From assembly GCA_007130445.1 (NCBI GenBank), contig SLSM01000085.1, positions 1-31,875 of the forward strand: a stretch of DNA of 31,875 nucleotides, in the 5' to 3' direction. How positions within the stretch are numbered: position 1 is the first letter of the stretch; each line of letters begins with the position of its first letter. A model generated the notes under the pieces. That model was not told the origin of the DNA. It did not search any database and worked only from the letters and a program-made list of their open reading frames with translations. The position numbers and the translations under genes were made by a program. The DNA is from Trueperaceae bacterium. Lineage in GTDB: Bacteria > Deinococcota > Deinococci > Deinococcales > Trueperaceae. This document shows positions 22,795 through 30,255 of the stretch, piece by piece.

Positions 22795-23673
22795 TCAGTC
22801 GTCGAGGCCCGCCTGTTCGCGGACGACCCGCGCGATGGCGCTGACGTCCTCGTCGCCGTGCCCGCGCTTCACGAGGCCCGTCTCGAGCTGCGCCACGTAG
22901 GCGGCGAGCGGCAGCGGCACGCCGAGCGCCGCTGCGGTCTCGAGCGCGATGCCGAGATCCTTGCGATGCAGGCGCACGCGGAAGCCGAGCGGGTAGTCGT
23001 TGCGCAGCATGTTGGGGCCGCGGTGCGTGAGACCCCACGAGCCGGCCGCGCCGCCGGCCACCGCGCGATGCGCGGCCTCGACGTCGATGCCCGCGGCGAT
23101 GCCGAGCGTCAGCCCTTCGGCCACCGCGGCGTACGTGCCGGCGATGATCACCTGGTTGATCGCCTTGGCGACCTGCCCCGCGCCGCTGGGCCCGACGTGC
23201 GTGATGGTGCGTCCGAGCGCGTCGAGTACGTCCCTCACCCGTTCCAGCACGTCCTCGTCGCCGCCGACCATGATCGACAGCGTGCCGTTCACGGCGCCCT
23301 CGCTGCCGCCTGAGACCGGGGCGTCGAGCAGCGCGACGCCCCGCTCGGCCAGGCGGGCGTGCATGCGGCGGACCGCCTCGGGTGCGATCGTGCTCATCTC
23401 GATGACGACCGCACCGCTGGCGGCCCCCTCGACGACGCCGCCCGGTCCGAGCAGGATCGATTCGACGTCGGGCGTGTCGGACACCATCGTGACGATCACG
23501 TCGGCGCCCGCAGCCGCCTCGCCGGGCGTGGCGGCGCGGTGGGCACCGCGCTCGGCGAGCGCCACCTCGCGTTCGCGGGTGCGATTGTGGACGCAGAGGT
23601 CGAAACCGGCGTCGAGGAGGCGGGTAGCCATCGGGCCGCCCATGGTGCCGAGGCCGATGAAGGCGATGCGCAT
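22795..23673 (-). CDS. NAD(P)-dependent beta-hydroxyacid dehydrogenase (HIBADH family)
   Basis: A 292-residue dehydrogenase of the 3-hydroxyisobutyrate / tartronate-semialdehyde reductase family. The Rossmann motif is FIGLGTMGGPMATRLL (residues 5-20), the substrate motif DAPVSGGSEGAVNGTLSIMVGG (118-138), and the catalytic Lys170 lies in GAGQVAKAINQVI. His29-Asn30-Arg31 after strand beta-2 suggests NADP preference, by analogy. The exact substrate is uncertain: valine breakdown or glyoxylate metabolism are both possible. GAGGTG lies 6 nt upstream of the ATG at 23673. It may be the last gene of the ATPase-acuB-acuC run, but TAGACT at 23723-23718 could serve as its own promoter. Confidence 0.9.
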   Translation of the reverse strand: MRIAFIGLGTMGGPMATRLLDAGFDLCVHNRTREREVALAERGAHRAATPGEAAAGADVIVTMVSDTPDVESILLGPGGVVEGAASGAVVIEMSTIAPEAVRRMHARLAERGVALLDAPVSGGSEGAVNGTLSIMVGGDEDVLERVRDVLDALGRTITHVGPSGAGQVAKAINQVIIAGTYAAVAEGLTLGIAAGIDVEAAHRAVAGGAAGSWGLTHRGPNMLRNDYPLGFRVRLHRKDLGIALETAAALGVPLPLAAYVAQLETGLVKRGHGDEDVSAIARVVREQAGLDD

Positions 23674-23717
23674 GGATGTCACCTCGTACGTGCCGGCACG
23701 CGCCGGCGGGATGCGGC

Positions 23718-23723
23718 AGTCTA
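23718..23723 (-). promoter_or_regulatory. Possible -10 element TAGACT of the dehydrogenase gene
   Basis: TAGACT on the minus strand lies 44 nt before the ATG at 23673, giving a leader of about 38 nt that holds the GAGGTG ribosome-binding site. No clear -35. Confidence 0.35.
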
Positions 23724-23738
23724 CCGGTGCGCCCGGGC

Positions 23739-24905
23739 TCACGGCGCGTCGCGCGCCAGCAGCGTGAGCCGCTGACCGACACGGCGCGCGACGGCCAGAG
23801 CGTGCGACGCCGCACGCTCGGTGACCAGCGGATCGAGCGCCGGGCGGTCGCGCTCGCCGAGCGTGGCCGGGAGCGTCGCTCCGAGGCGCTCGGCCCAGCT
23901 CGCGCGCCACGCCTCGGGCAGGTCGTCGGGTAGCTCGCGCCTCGCCAGGCGACCCCACAGCCGGGCCCAGGCGCGCGGCACGCTCCGCCAGGCGTCGTAC
24001 CCGCCGCCGCCCGTCACGACCATGCGGCCGCCGCACCAGCGCTCCGAGAGCTCGATCGCGCGCGCGAACAGCGCGTCGAGTCCGTCGCCGGTGAGCGCGA
24101 GGCGCGCCAGCGGGTCGCGCCAGTGGGCGTCGACGCCGGCCTGCAACACGATCACGTCCGGGCCGAACGACGCGATCACGTCGGGGACGAGCGCGTCGAA
24201 GGCGGCCACGGCGCCGGCGTCGTCGGTGAACGGGTCGAGCGGGAGGTTGACGCTCAGGCCGCGACCGGCACCCACGCCGATCTCGTCCTCGGCCCCGGTC
24301 CCGGGGAACAGCGTGCGACCGCTCTGGTGCATGCTGACGGTGAGGACGTCGCCACGATCCCAGAACGCCGCCTGCACGCCGTCGCCGTGGTGTGCGTCGA
24401 GGTCGAGGTACGCCACCCGCCAGCCGTGGCGCCGAGTCAGGTGCTCGATCGCGAGTGCGAGATCGTTGACCAGGCAGAACCCCGATGCCCGGGCGCGATG
24501 CGCGTGGTGCATGCCGCCCGTCAGGTGGAGCGCGCGTAGCGTCTGGCCGCTGGCGACGAGTTCGGCGGCGCTCACACTGGCGTCGGCGACCCTCAACGCC
24601 ACCCGGTGCATGCCGTCGACGATCGGGCAGTCGCTGGTGTCGAGCCCGAAACCCCGCGGGTCGTCGACGCGTTCACCCCGGCCCGCGCGCACCACCGCCT
24701 CGAGATAGGCGGCGTCGTGCACGGCGCCGAGGAGCCGTTCGTCGAGGCGCTCGACCGGGGCGACGTCGTCGGGCCGAAGCGCGCCAATGGCCTCGAGCAA
24801 CGTGCGGGTGATCGCACCTCGCTCGGCCCGGAAGGGGTGCTGCTCACCGAAGGGCGAACGCGCCAGCGTCGGGTCGTCGACGAGCATGGCCACGCGCGGC
24901 GTCAT
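23739..24905 (-). CDS. acuC: AcuC-like protein deacetylase (histone deacetylase family)
   Basis: A 388-residue zinc-dependent deacetylase of the HDAC/AcuC arginase fold. Active-site residues visible: His133-His134 (GGMHHAHRARASGFCLVND), zinc ligands Asp170 and His172 (YLDLDAHHGDG) and Asp259 (QAGVDAH), and the transition-state Tyr303 (GGGGYD). In Bacillus, AcuC deacetylates and reactivates acetyl-CoA synthetase. The same is likely here since an AcuB-like gene lies directly upstream with an ATGA overlap; acsA itself is not in the window. GAGG lies 4 nt before the ATG. Confidence 0.9.
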   Translation of the reverse strand: MTPRVAMLVDDPTLARSPFGEQHPFRAERGAITRTLLEAIGALRPDDVAPVERLDERLLGAVHDAAYLEAVVRAGRGERVDDPRGFGLDTSDCPIVDGMHRVALRVADASVSAAELVASGQTLRALHLTGGMHHAHRARASGFCLVNDLALAIEHLTRRHGWRVAYLDLDAHHGDGVQAAFWDRGDVLTVSMHQSGRTLFPGTGAEDEIGVGAGRGLSVNLPLDPFTDDAGAVAAFDALVPDVIASFGPDVIVLQAGVDAHWRDPLARLALTGDGLDALFARAIELSERWCGGRMVVTGGGGYDAWRSVPRAWARLWGRLARRELPDDLPEAWRASWAERLGATLPATLGERDRPALDPLVTERAASHALAVARRVGQRLTLLARDAP

Positions 24906-25591
24906 GATGCCTCACGGGCCGCACTGCGGCCCTCGAGCGCGGCTCGCGCAGGCGTGTCGACGTCGGGCCACAGCACGCTCCAGCCCTCGCGCACCAGGCC
25001 GGTCGCGACGCCGGGGCCGTCGATGCTGTCGACGCGGATCGCGAAGCACACCACATCGGGTTCGCTGCGCGTGGTGGTCACGCTCGACACGTTCAGACCG
25101 CGCCCCGCGAGGCTGCGCAGCAGCGCGGCGAGCGCCCCGGGCCGGTTCGGCACCTCCACCTCGAGTCGTGAGGAAGGCTCACTCGCGCCCGCCGAGCGCG
25201 CCAGGGCGTCGAGCAGGTCCGGTGCCGAGACGATCCCGACCAGGACGTCGCCATCGAGCACGGGCAGGGCGCCGACCCGGCGCTCTCGGAGGCGCTTGGC
25301 GGCGTCCTCGATCGGGTCGTCGGGATGGGCCGTCGCGACGGGGGTGGCCATGATGCGGCGCACCGGATCGTGGACGCCGACGTCGGGACGGGCGCTCGGA
25401 TGCGGCGATCCGACCGCGCGCAGGTCGCGGTCGGAGACGATGCCGACGAGCCGACCGCGCACCTCGTCGTCGTCCTCGAGGATGGGGAAGTGGCGCACCC
25501 GGCGCAGCTCCATCAGTGCCGTGACGTCTCGGATCGGCATGTCCGGGTCGATCGCGACGACGTTGGCACTCATCACGTCGCGCACGGTCAT
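24902..25591 (-). CDS. acuB: AcuB-like CBS-CBS-ACT protein
   Basis: A 229-residue cytosolic sensor-type protein. Two CBS motifs (TVRDVMSANVVAIDPDMPIRD from residue 2, and RIMATPVATAHPDDPIEDA from about 79) form a Bateman module likely to bind adenine nucleotides. An ACT domain follows (RLEVEVPNRPGALAALLRSL from about 141), usually a small-ligand sensor. The same order occurs in AcuB of Bacillus. The tail after residue 205 is unassigned. The start at 25591 has GAGG 6 nt upstream, and the preceding ATPase gene ends 16 nt before. Coupled to acuC by ATGA. It probably tunes the deacetylase to energy state, which is inference. Confidence 0.88.
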   Translation of the reverse strand: MTVRDVMSANVVAIDPDMPIRDVTALMELRRVRHFPILEDDDEVRGRLVGIVSDRDLRAVGSPHPSARPDVGVHDPVRRIMATPVATAHPDDPIEDAAKRLRERRVGALPVLDGDVLVGIVSAPDLLDALARSAGASEPSSRLEVEVPNRPGALAALLRSLAGRGLNVSSVTTTRSEPDVVCFAIRVDSIDGPGVATGLVREGWSVLWPDVDTPARAALEGRSAAREAS

Positions 25592-25607
25592 CGCGACCCT
25601 CGCCGCG

Positions 25608-28600
25608 TCATGCGCGTTCCGCCAGGAGCAGCGGCGCAACGTCTGTGTCACGGTCCGCCGCCTCGCCGTGCCGGGCCGTGGCGCCGTCGGCCTGCGCCAC
25701 GCCGCCGGCGCGCCGCTCCCAGCGGGCCACCAACGCGTCGGCGAAACGCAGTGGGTGCGTACCGACGTCGGGGTAGAGGCCGAGGACGTCGCCCAGCGCG
25801 GAGGCGCGCAACGCGTCGGCGAGGCCAGCGTGCTCGGCGGCGTCGCCGACCTGCCGCAGCATCGCCCGGTGGTGCGCCCACAGGGCACCGTCGCGCAGCC
25901 CGAGCGCCAGTCGCTCGCCGGCCGTGGCGACGTCGCCGCGGAGCAGCGCCGCGGAACACTCCATACAGATCAGCCAGGCGGTCAGTTCGAGGTCGCCGCG
26001 CTCGGCCCGTCCGTCGCGATCCGTTGCGGCCCCGGCGAGCGTCTCCGTCATCGCGTCGCGGGCGGCGCGCACGTGGGTCTCGGTGGCCTCCGCATCGCCC
26101 GTACGGAGGGCGCCGACCGCCGCGTGCGCGTGCCCCTGCGCCCGTTGGTACGGGTACACCGAACTCGCGACCGCGCGCAGCGCCAGGTCGAGCGAGACCG
26201 CTCCACGTTCGGCGAAGAGGTTCGCCGAGAGCAGCGCGTCACGGTAGAGCGCCCCGAGCCGGAGGCGGTCGTCGGATCCCTCCACGCGCTGGACGACGTG
26301 GTCGAGCAGGTGCCGGGCGTGGCGCAGGTCGAGACCGTCGCCGTCGAGGGCCGGACCCACGGAGAAGGGGCGTCGGAACGGTTGCGACACGCCGCGGCAG
26401 CCGTAGGCGACGGCCAGGCGCAACGTGCTGCGCAGGATGCGATACGTGGCGTCGACGCGCTGCGCGCTCGCGTAGCGCCGGAAGCGGTGCACGTTGCGCT
26501 CGAGCATCGCGATCGCCTCGTCGTAACGGCCCTGCGCCTGGAGGTTGACGCTGGCCTCGTCGTCGACACGGGCGAGCCAGAACGCGTGTTCGCTCTCGTC
26601 CGAGACGCCGTTCCCATCGGCGTCGGGGCCGCCGCCCGCCCCACCGAGCACGCGGCGCGCGGCCTCGAAGTCGGCGTCCGCCGCAGCGACCTCACCGCGC
26701 CGCCGATGCGTGGTCCCGCGGCGCGCCAGGTAGCGGGTCTGCTCGGCGACCAGCGCCTCGGAGCGCTGGGCGAGCTCGACCGCGGTGTCGAAGGCCTCGA
26801 GCGCACGGTCGAAGTGCCCAAGGCGCATCAGGACGTCGCCGCGCTGGAACGCCTCGCGCGCGGCGGTCAAACCCTCACCGGGCGGATCGGGGCTGAAGTG
26901 TGCCAGCGCCGCCGCCAGATCGCCGCGGTCCTTGGCGATGAGCCCGGCCCACAAGCGCGCTCGCGCTCGCGCATGCGTCGTATCGCTGCCGGGGGCGGCG
27001 GTCGCCAGCATGCGCGTCACCTCGTCGCTCACCAGGCGCTCGGCGTCCGCGAGGCTGCCGCGCCAGCGCGCGATCGCGGCGTTGGCCAGGGCGGCCTCGG
27101 CGACGAGTCGCGGTTCGCGCGGCGTGGGCAAGTCCGCGAGCAGGCCGCGCGCAGCGTCGAACTGCCCACGCAGCACCAAGCCTTCCACGCGCTGCAGTGC
27201 CGTCCAGACCCGCACGTCGACGTCGTCGCTGCCGGCCAGCACCGCGAACGCGTCGCGCGCGTCCTGGTGCCGGTAACTGCCGCGCGACACGTAGTGTCGG
27301 GCGACGTGCGACGCCAGGCGTTGCAGCCTCGGTCCCTCCGGGAGTTCCTTGCTCGCGGCCAACCACACGCGCCGCACCAGCGACTGCTGGGTGGCGTGCT
27401 CGTCCATCCATGCGACGAGTGCGTCCCAGTTGCGAGCTTCGAAGCGGTGGCTCAGGTAACGCGTGGCGTCTTCGCCCGTCGGTTCGCGCGTGGCCTCCTC
27501 GAAGTACACGACCGCCGCGTCGTCGTGACGAGCTCGGTACGTCGCGGGATCGCTCGCAGCGAGCGTCTCGCGCAGCCCGCGTGCCAGCTGCCGCGAGAAG
27601 CAGCGGTAGCTGTGGACCTGGCCCGGCACCGGGTCGAGGAACGCCGCCTCGAGCGGGTTCAGGTCGTCCTCGTCGGGGCCGCGCAACGCCGCCAGGACGT
27701 CGGCCCGGAACTCCGGGAACTCGGCCAGCGAGAGCGCGGCCAGCGTCGTCAAGAAGCTTCGGAGGCGCACATCGGAGCAGGTCTCGACGAGTTGCGACAA
27801 CTGCGTCATCGACTTCTCGCTCACGCGCTCGCGCTGCTCGGAGGTGGGGTCGCGGATCTCGGCCAGGAGCGTGAGCGTGCGCAGCTCCTCGAAAGACCGC
27901 CCGGCGCGCTGCACGATCGCCTCGTGCTGGACCGGCGCGCCGTTCGGCAGCCTGGCGCGCACGAAGCGCCGCGCCTCACTCGCGGTCGGCGGCGTCAGCT
28001 TGACGGGTCCCTCGAACGCTCCCATGCGCTGCTGGGCACGCACGGGGAGGTCGGTCATCGATACGAGGAGGGCGGTCGACGGGAGCCGCGACAACGGCTC
28101 GATCAGCGACAACCACAGCCACTCCGAGGCGGACACGCGCGGGACGTCGGGGCTGTTGAAGCGCAGGGCGGTCTGCGCCAGCGCGTCCTGGCCGCCGAGC
28201 GATTGCGACACGTGCAGGAGCAGGATCTGGCGACCCTCGAAGCGGCGGGCCGCATCGAGGACGACACGCGCAACGTCGGCCTGGGCGTCGGCCTGCACCG
28301 CGAACGCGCTGGACGACCCGATCTTGACGAGCGTCGACTCGATCACGCCGAGCGGCGCGCCGAGCGCGGTACCGAGGCGGACGAGCGCCGTGCCGAGATC
28401 GGTGCCCGTGAACTCGAGTCGCACGATCCGCTCGGCAGCGATGGGTTCGACCTCGAGGGCCTGCTGCACGTAGTCGCTGAGCAGCGTCTTGCCCGAGCCG
28501 GGTCGCCCCGTCACGATCAGTTTCGGGAAGCCACCGCTGCGGACGCCGTGGACGAACGACCGATACGCTCGCCGCTTCTCGCGCCCGAGCAGTTGCAGCA

Positions 28601-28928
28601 CCTCCTGGTCGTTGCCGCTCCCCGGCGCGAGCATCACCTCGAGTTCGGGGGCCCGCAGGGCCGGGTTGCCGCGCGCGGTCCAGAGGTCGTTGAGGATCTC
28701 GAACAGCACGCGCTTGTCGGGCACCTTGCCCTTGTCGCGGTAGATGATGTTGCGCACGACGTTGGGGTTGGCGTCGCGGCGCTCCATGTGTGCCCGCAGC
28801 CAGTTGATGCTGCCGACGACACCGTGCTCGTCGCGCTCGTTGCCGCCGGCGCGGCGGACCTGCTCGAAGATCGCGCGCCACGGGCTCGTGGGGTGGGGGG
28901 ATCCGGGGGTGTCGGCCGAAGGCACCAT
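25608..28928 (-). CDS. STAND-like P-loop ATPase with TPR-type repeats
   Basis: A 1106-residue protein. Residues 10-97 are a helical N-terminal domain I do not recognise. The NTPase follows with Walker A GRPGSGKT at 141-148; the Walker B position (ILLLHVSQS, about 236-244) lacks the usual acidic residues. From about 450 to the end the protein is alpha-helical with TPR-like units (such as ALEAFDTAVELAQRSEALVA and GRYDEAIAMLERNVHRFRRY). Residues 769-780 (DADGNGVSDESE) match an EF-hand calcium-loop pattern. Overall this is the layout of signal-transducing STAND ATPases. The start at 28928 is chosen because TAGAAT ends 7 nt before it; the ATG at 28937 lies inside that box. It heads an apparent operon with acuB and acuC. 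Confidence 0.85.
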   Translation of the reverse strand: MVPSADTPGSPHPTSPWRAIFEQVRRAGGNERDEHGVVGSINWLRAHMERRDANPNVVRNIIYRDKGKVPDKRVLFEILNDLWTARGNPALRAPELEVMLAPGSGNDQEVLQLLGREKRRAYRSFVHGVRSGGFPKLIVTGRPGSGKTLLSDYVQQALEVEPIAAERIVRLEFTGTDLGTALVRLGTALGAPLGVIESTLVKIGSSSAFAVQADAQADVARVVLDAARRFEGRQILLLHVSQSLGGQDALAQTALRFNSPDVPRVSASEWLWLSLIEPLSRLPSTALLVSMTDLPVRAQQRMGAFEGPVKLTPPTASEARRFVRARLPNGAPVQHEAIVQRAGRSFEELRTLTLLAEIRDPTSEQRERVSEKSMTQLSQLVETCSDVRLRSFLTTLAALSLAEFPEFRADVLAALRGPDEDDLNPLEAAFLDPVPGQVHSYRCFSRQLARGLRETLAASDPATYRARHDDAAVVYFEEATREPTGEDATRYLSHRFEARNWDALVAWMDEHATQQSLVRRVWLAASKELPEGPRLQRLASHVARHYVSRGSYRHQDARDAFAVLAGSDDVDVRVWTALQRVEGLVLRGQFDAARGLLADLPTPREPRLVAEAALANAAIARWRGSLADAERLVSDEVTRMLATAAPGSDTTHARARARLWAGLIAKDRGDLAAALAHFSPDPPGEGLTAAREAFQRGDVLMRLGHFDRALEAFDTAVELAQRSEALVAEQTRYLARRGTTHRRRGEVAAADADFEAARRVLGGAGGGPDADGNGVSDESEHAFWLARVDDEASVNLQAQGRYDEAIAMLERNVHRFRRYASAQRVDATYRILRSTLRLAVAYGCRGVSQPFRRPFSVGPALDGDGLDLRHARHLLDHVVQRVEGSDDRLRLGALYRDALLSANLFAERGAVSLDLALRAVASSVYPYQRAQGHAHAAVGALRTGDAEATETHVRAARDAMTETLAGAATDRDGRAERGDLELTAWLICMECSAALLRGDVATAGERLALGLRDGALWAHHRAMLRQVGDAAEHAGLADALRASALGDVLGLYPDVGTHPLRFADALVARWERRAGGVAQADGATARHGEAADRDTDVAPLLLAERA

Positions 28929-28935
28929 CTGTGAC

Positions 28936-28941
28936 ATTCTA
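28936..28941 (-). promoter_or_regulatory. -10 element TAGAAT of the STAND-like ATPase gene
   Basis: TAGAAT on the minus strand, 5 of 6 consensus, ends 7 nt before the ATG at 28928. Its last bases form an upstream ATG (28937), which therefore cannot be the start on a transcript from this promoter. Confidence 0.65.
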
Positions 28942-29028
28942 CCCTTGCGATCGTCGCCGAGTACACAATCTCCGGGGTGCGTCCAGGACGGTTGCGAGTG
29001 GATGACGTCGGCGCCGTGCGCACCCTGC

Positions 29029-29034
29029 TACACT
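29029..29034 (+). promoter_or_regulatory. -10 element TACACT of mqnC
   Basis: TACACT ends 7 nt before the ATG at 29042, with no Shine-Dalgarno. Leaderless mRNA likely. Divergent from the ATPase promoter about 90 nt away. Confidence 0.58.
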
Positions 29035-29041
29035 CGCGCTC

Positions 29042-30211
29042 ATGAGCATCCTGGCCCCGGCCCCACGGTCTCGTCTGTCGGTGAGGGACGCCGAGGCGCT
29101 GTATGCGTTGCCGCTGTTCGAGCTCGCCGGCGCCGCCCACGCCGCCCGCGACGCCGTCACCGACCCCGCCGTCGTCACCTATCTGATCGACCGCAACATC
29201 AACTACTCGAACGTCTGCAACGTCGGCTGCGCCTTCTGCGGCTTCTACCGGACGCGTCGGCAGGACGACAGCTACACGCTCAGCTTCGAGGCGATCTCGG
29301 AGAAGGTGCGTGAGCTCGAGGCGGTCGGCGGCACGCGCATCCTGATGCAAGGTGGCGTCAATCCGTACCTCCCGTTCGATTGGTATCTCGACCTCATGCG
29401 CCACCTGCGCGAGCACCACCCCTCCATCCGCGTCGAGGCGTTCAGCCCCGAGGAGATCAAGGGCATGGCGAAGCTCACCGGGATGACGACGCTGGAGGTG
29501 TTGCGTGAGCTGCGCGCGGCGGGGCTCGACGGGCTGCCGGGGGGCGGTGGCGAGATGCTCGTGGACGACGTGCGGCACGCGCGGCACGTGTCACCCGCCC
29601 GGATCGGCAGCGACGATTGGCTGCGAATCATGGCCGAGGCGCAGACGCTCGGCCTCTACACGACCGCGACGATGGTGATCGGCTTCGGTGAGACCCCCGC
29701 GCAGCGCGTGCAGAGCCTCCTGCGCCTTCGCGATGCGCAAGATCGTGCGCTGGCGGAGCACGGGAACGGCTTCTCGGCGTTCATCAGCTGGACGCTGCAG
29801 ACCAAGGGTGTTCGCATCGAGGGGCGCGCACCCGGCGCTGGAGCGTTCGAATACGTGCAGAACGTTGCCGCCGCCCGCCTCATCCTGGACAACGTCGTGA
29901 ACCACCAGGCGTCGTGGCCGACGATGGGCTACAAGGTGGCGCAGACGGCGCTCTTCGCAGGGTGCAACGACTTCGGCAGCACGATGCTCGAGGAGAACGT
30001 GGTGTCGCAGGCGGGGGCGCGTAACCGCGCGACGCCCGAGCGCGAGCTCGTGCGCCAGATCGTCGACGCCGGCTTCGAGCCCCGTCAGCGTGACAGCTTG
30101 TACCGCGTGGTGCGTGTGCCGGACGTGGCAGCGATGCTGGCGCCGGACGCCGGCGTCGACGCACACGCCCCGCGGGGCGAGGCCATGGCCGCCGGGGCGG
30201 CGCCCTCCTGA
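29042..30211 (+). CDS. mqnC: Cyclic dehypoxanthinyl futalosine synthase (radical SAM)
   Basis: A 389-residue radical SAM enzyme of the futalosine menaquinone pathway, which cyclises dehypoxanthinyl futalosine. The 4Fe-4S ligands are Cys59, Cys63 and Cys66 in the CxxxCxxC motif, within DRNINYSNVCNVGCAFCGFYR-type context. RILMQGGVNPYLPFDWY, EAFSPEEIKGMAKLTGM and LPGGGGEML are MqnC/MqnE-family blocks. The DRNINY segment favours MqnC over MqnE. The C-terminal 20 or so residues are an Ala/Gly/His-rich extension. Its stop overlaps the open frame of the deaminase gene. mqnA, mqnB, mqnD and mqnE are not in the window. Confidence 0.93.
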   Translation: MSILAPAPRSRLSVRDAEALYALPLFELAGAAHAARDAVTDPAVVTYLIDRNINYSNVCNVGCAFCGFYRTRRQDDSYTLSFEAISEKVRELEAVGGTRILMQGGVNPYLPFDWYLDLMRHLREHHPSIRVEAFSPEEIKGMAKLTGMTTLEVLRELRAAGLDGLPGGGGEMLVDDVRHARHVSPARIGSDDWLRIMAEAQTLGLYTTATMVIGFGETPAQRVQSLLRLRDAQDRALAEHGNGFSAFISWTLQTKGVRIEGRAPGAGAFEYVQNVAAARLILDNVVNHQASWPTMGYKVAQTALFAGCNDFGSTMLEENVVSQAGARNRATPERELVRQIVDAGFEPRQRDSLYRVVRVPDVAAMLAPDAGVDAHAPRGEAMAAGAAPS

Positions 30212-30255
30212 GCGGTCCCACCGGGCTCGGTCGCGAGCTGTGGCCCGCGGACGTC

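Noticed and set aside
24606..28934. A plus-strand open frame of more than 1400 codons opposite the acuC, acuB and ATPase genes.
   Set aside because: Its translation is low-complexity and rich in Arg, Ala, Val and Gly with no domain signal. It mirrors real genes on the other strand; long antisense frames are expected at about 70% GC.
28929..28937. ATG at 28937 as the ATPase start.
   Set aside because: It overlaps the TAGAAT -10 box, so a transcript from that promoter would not include it.
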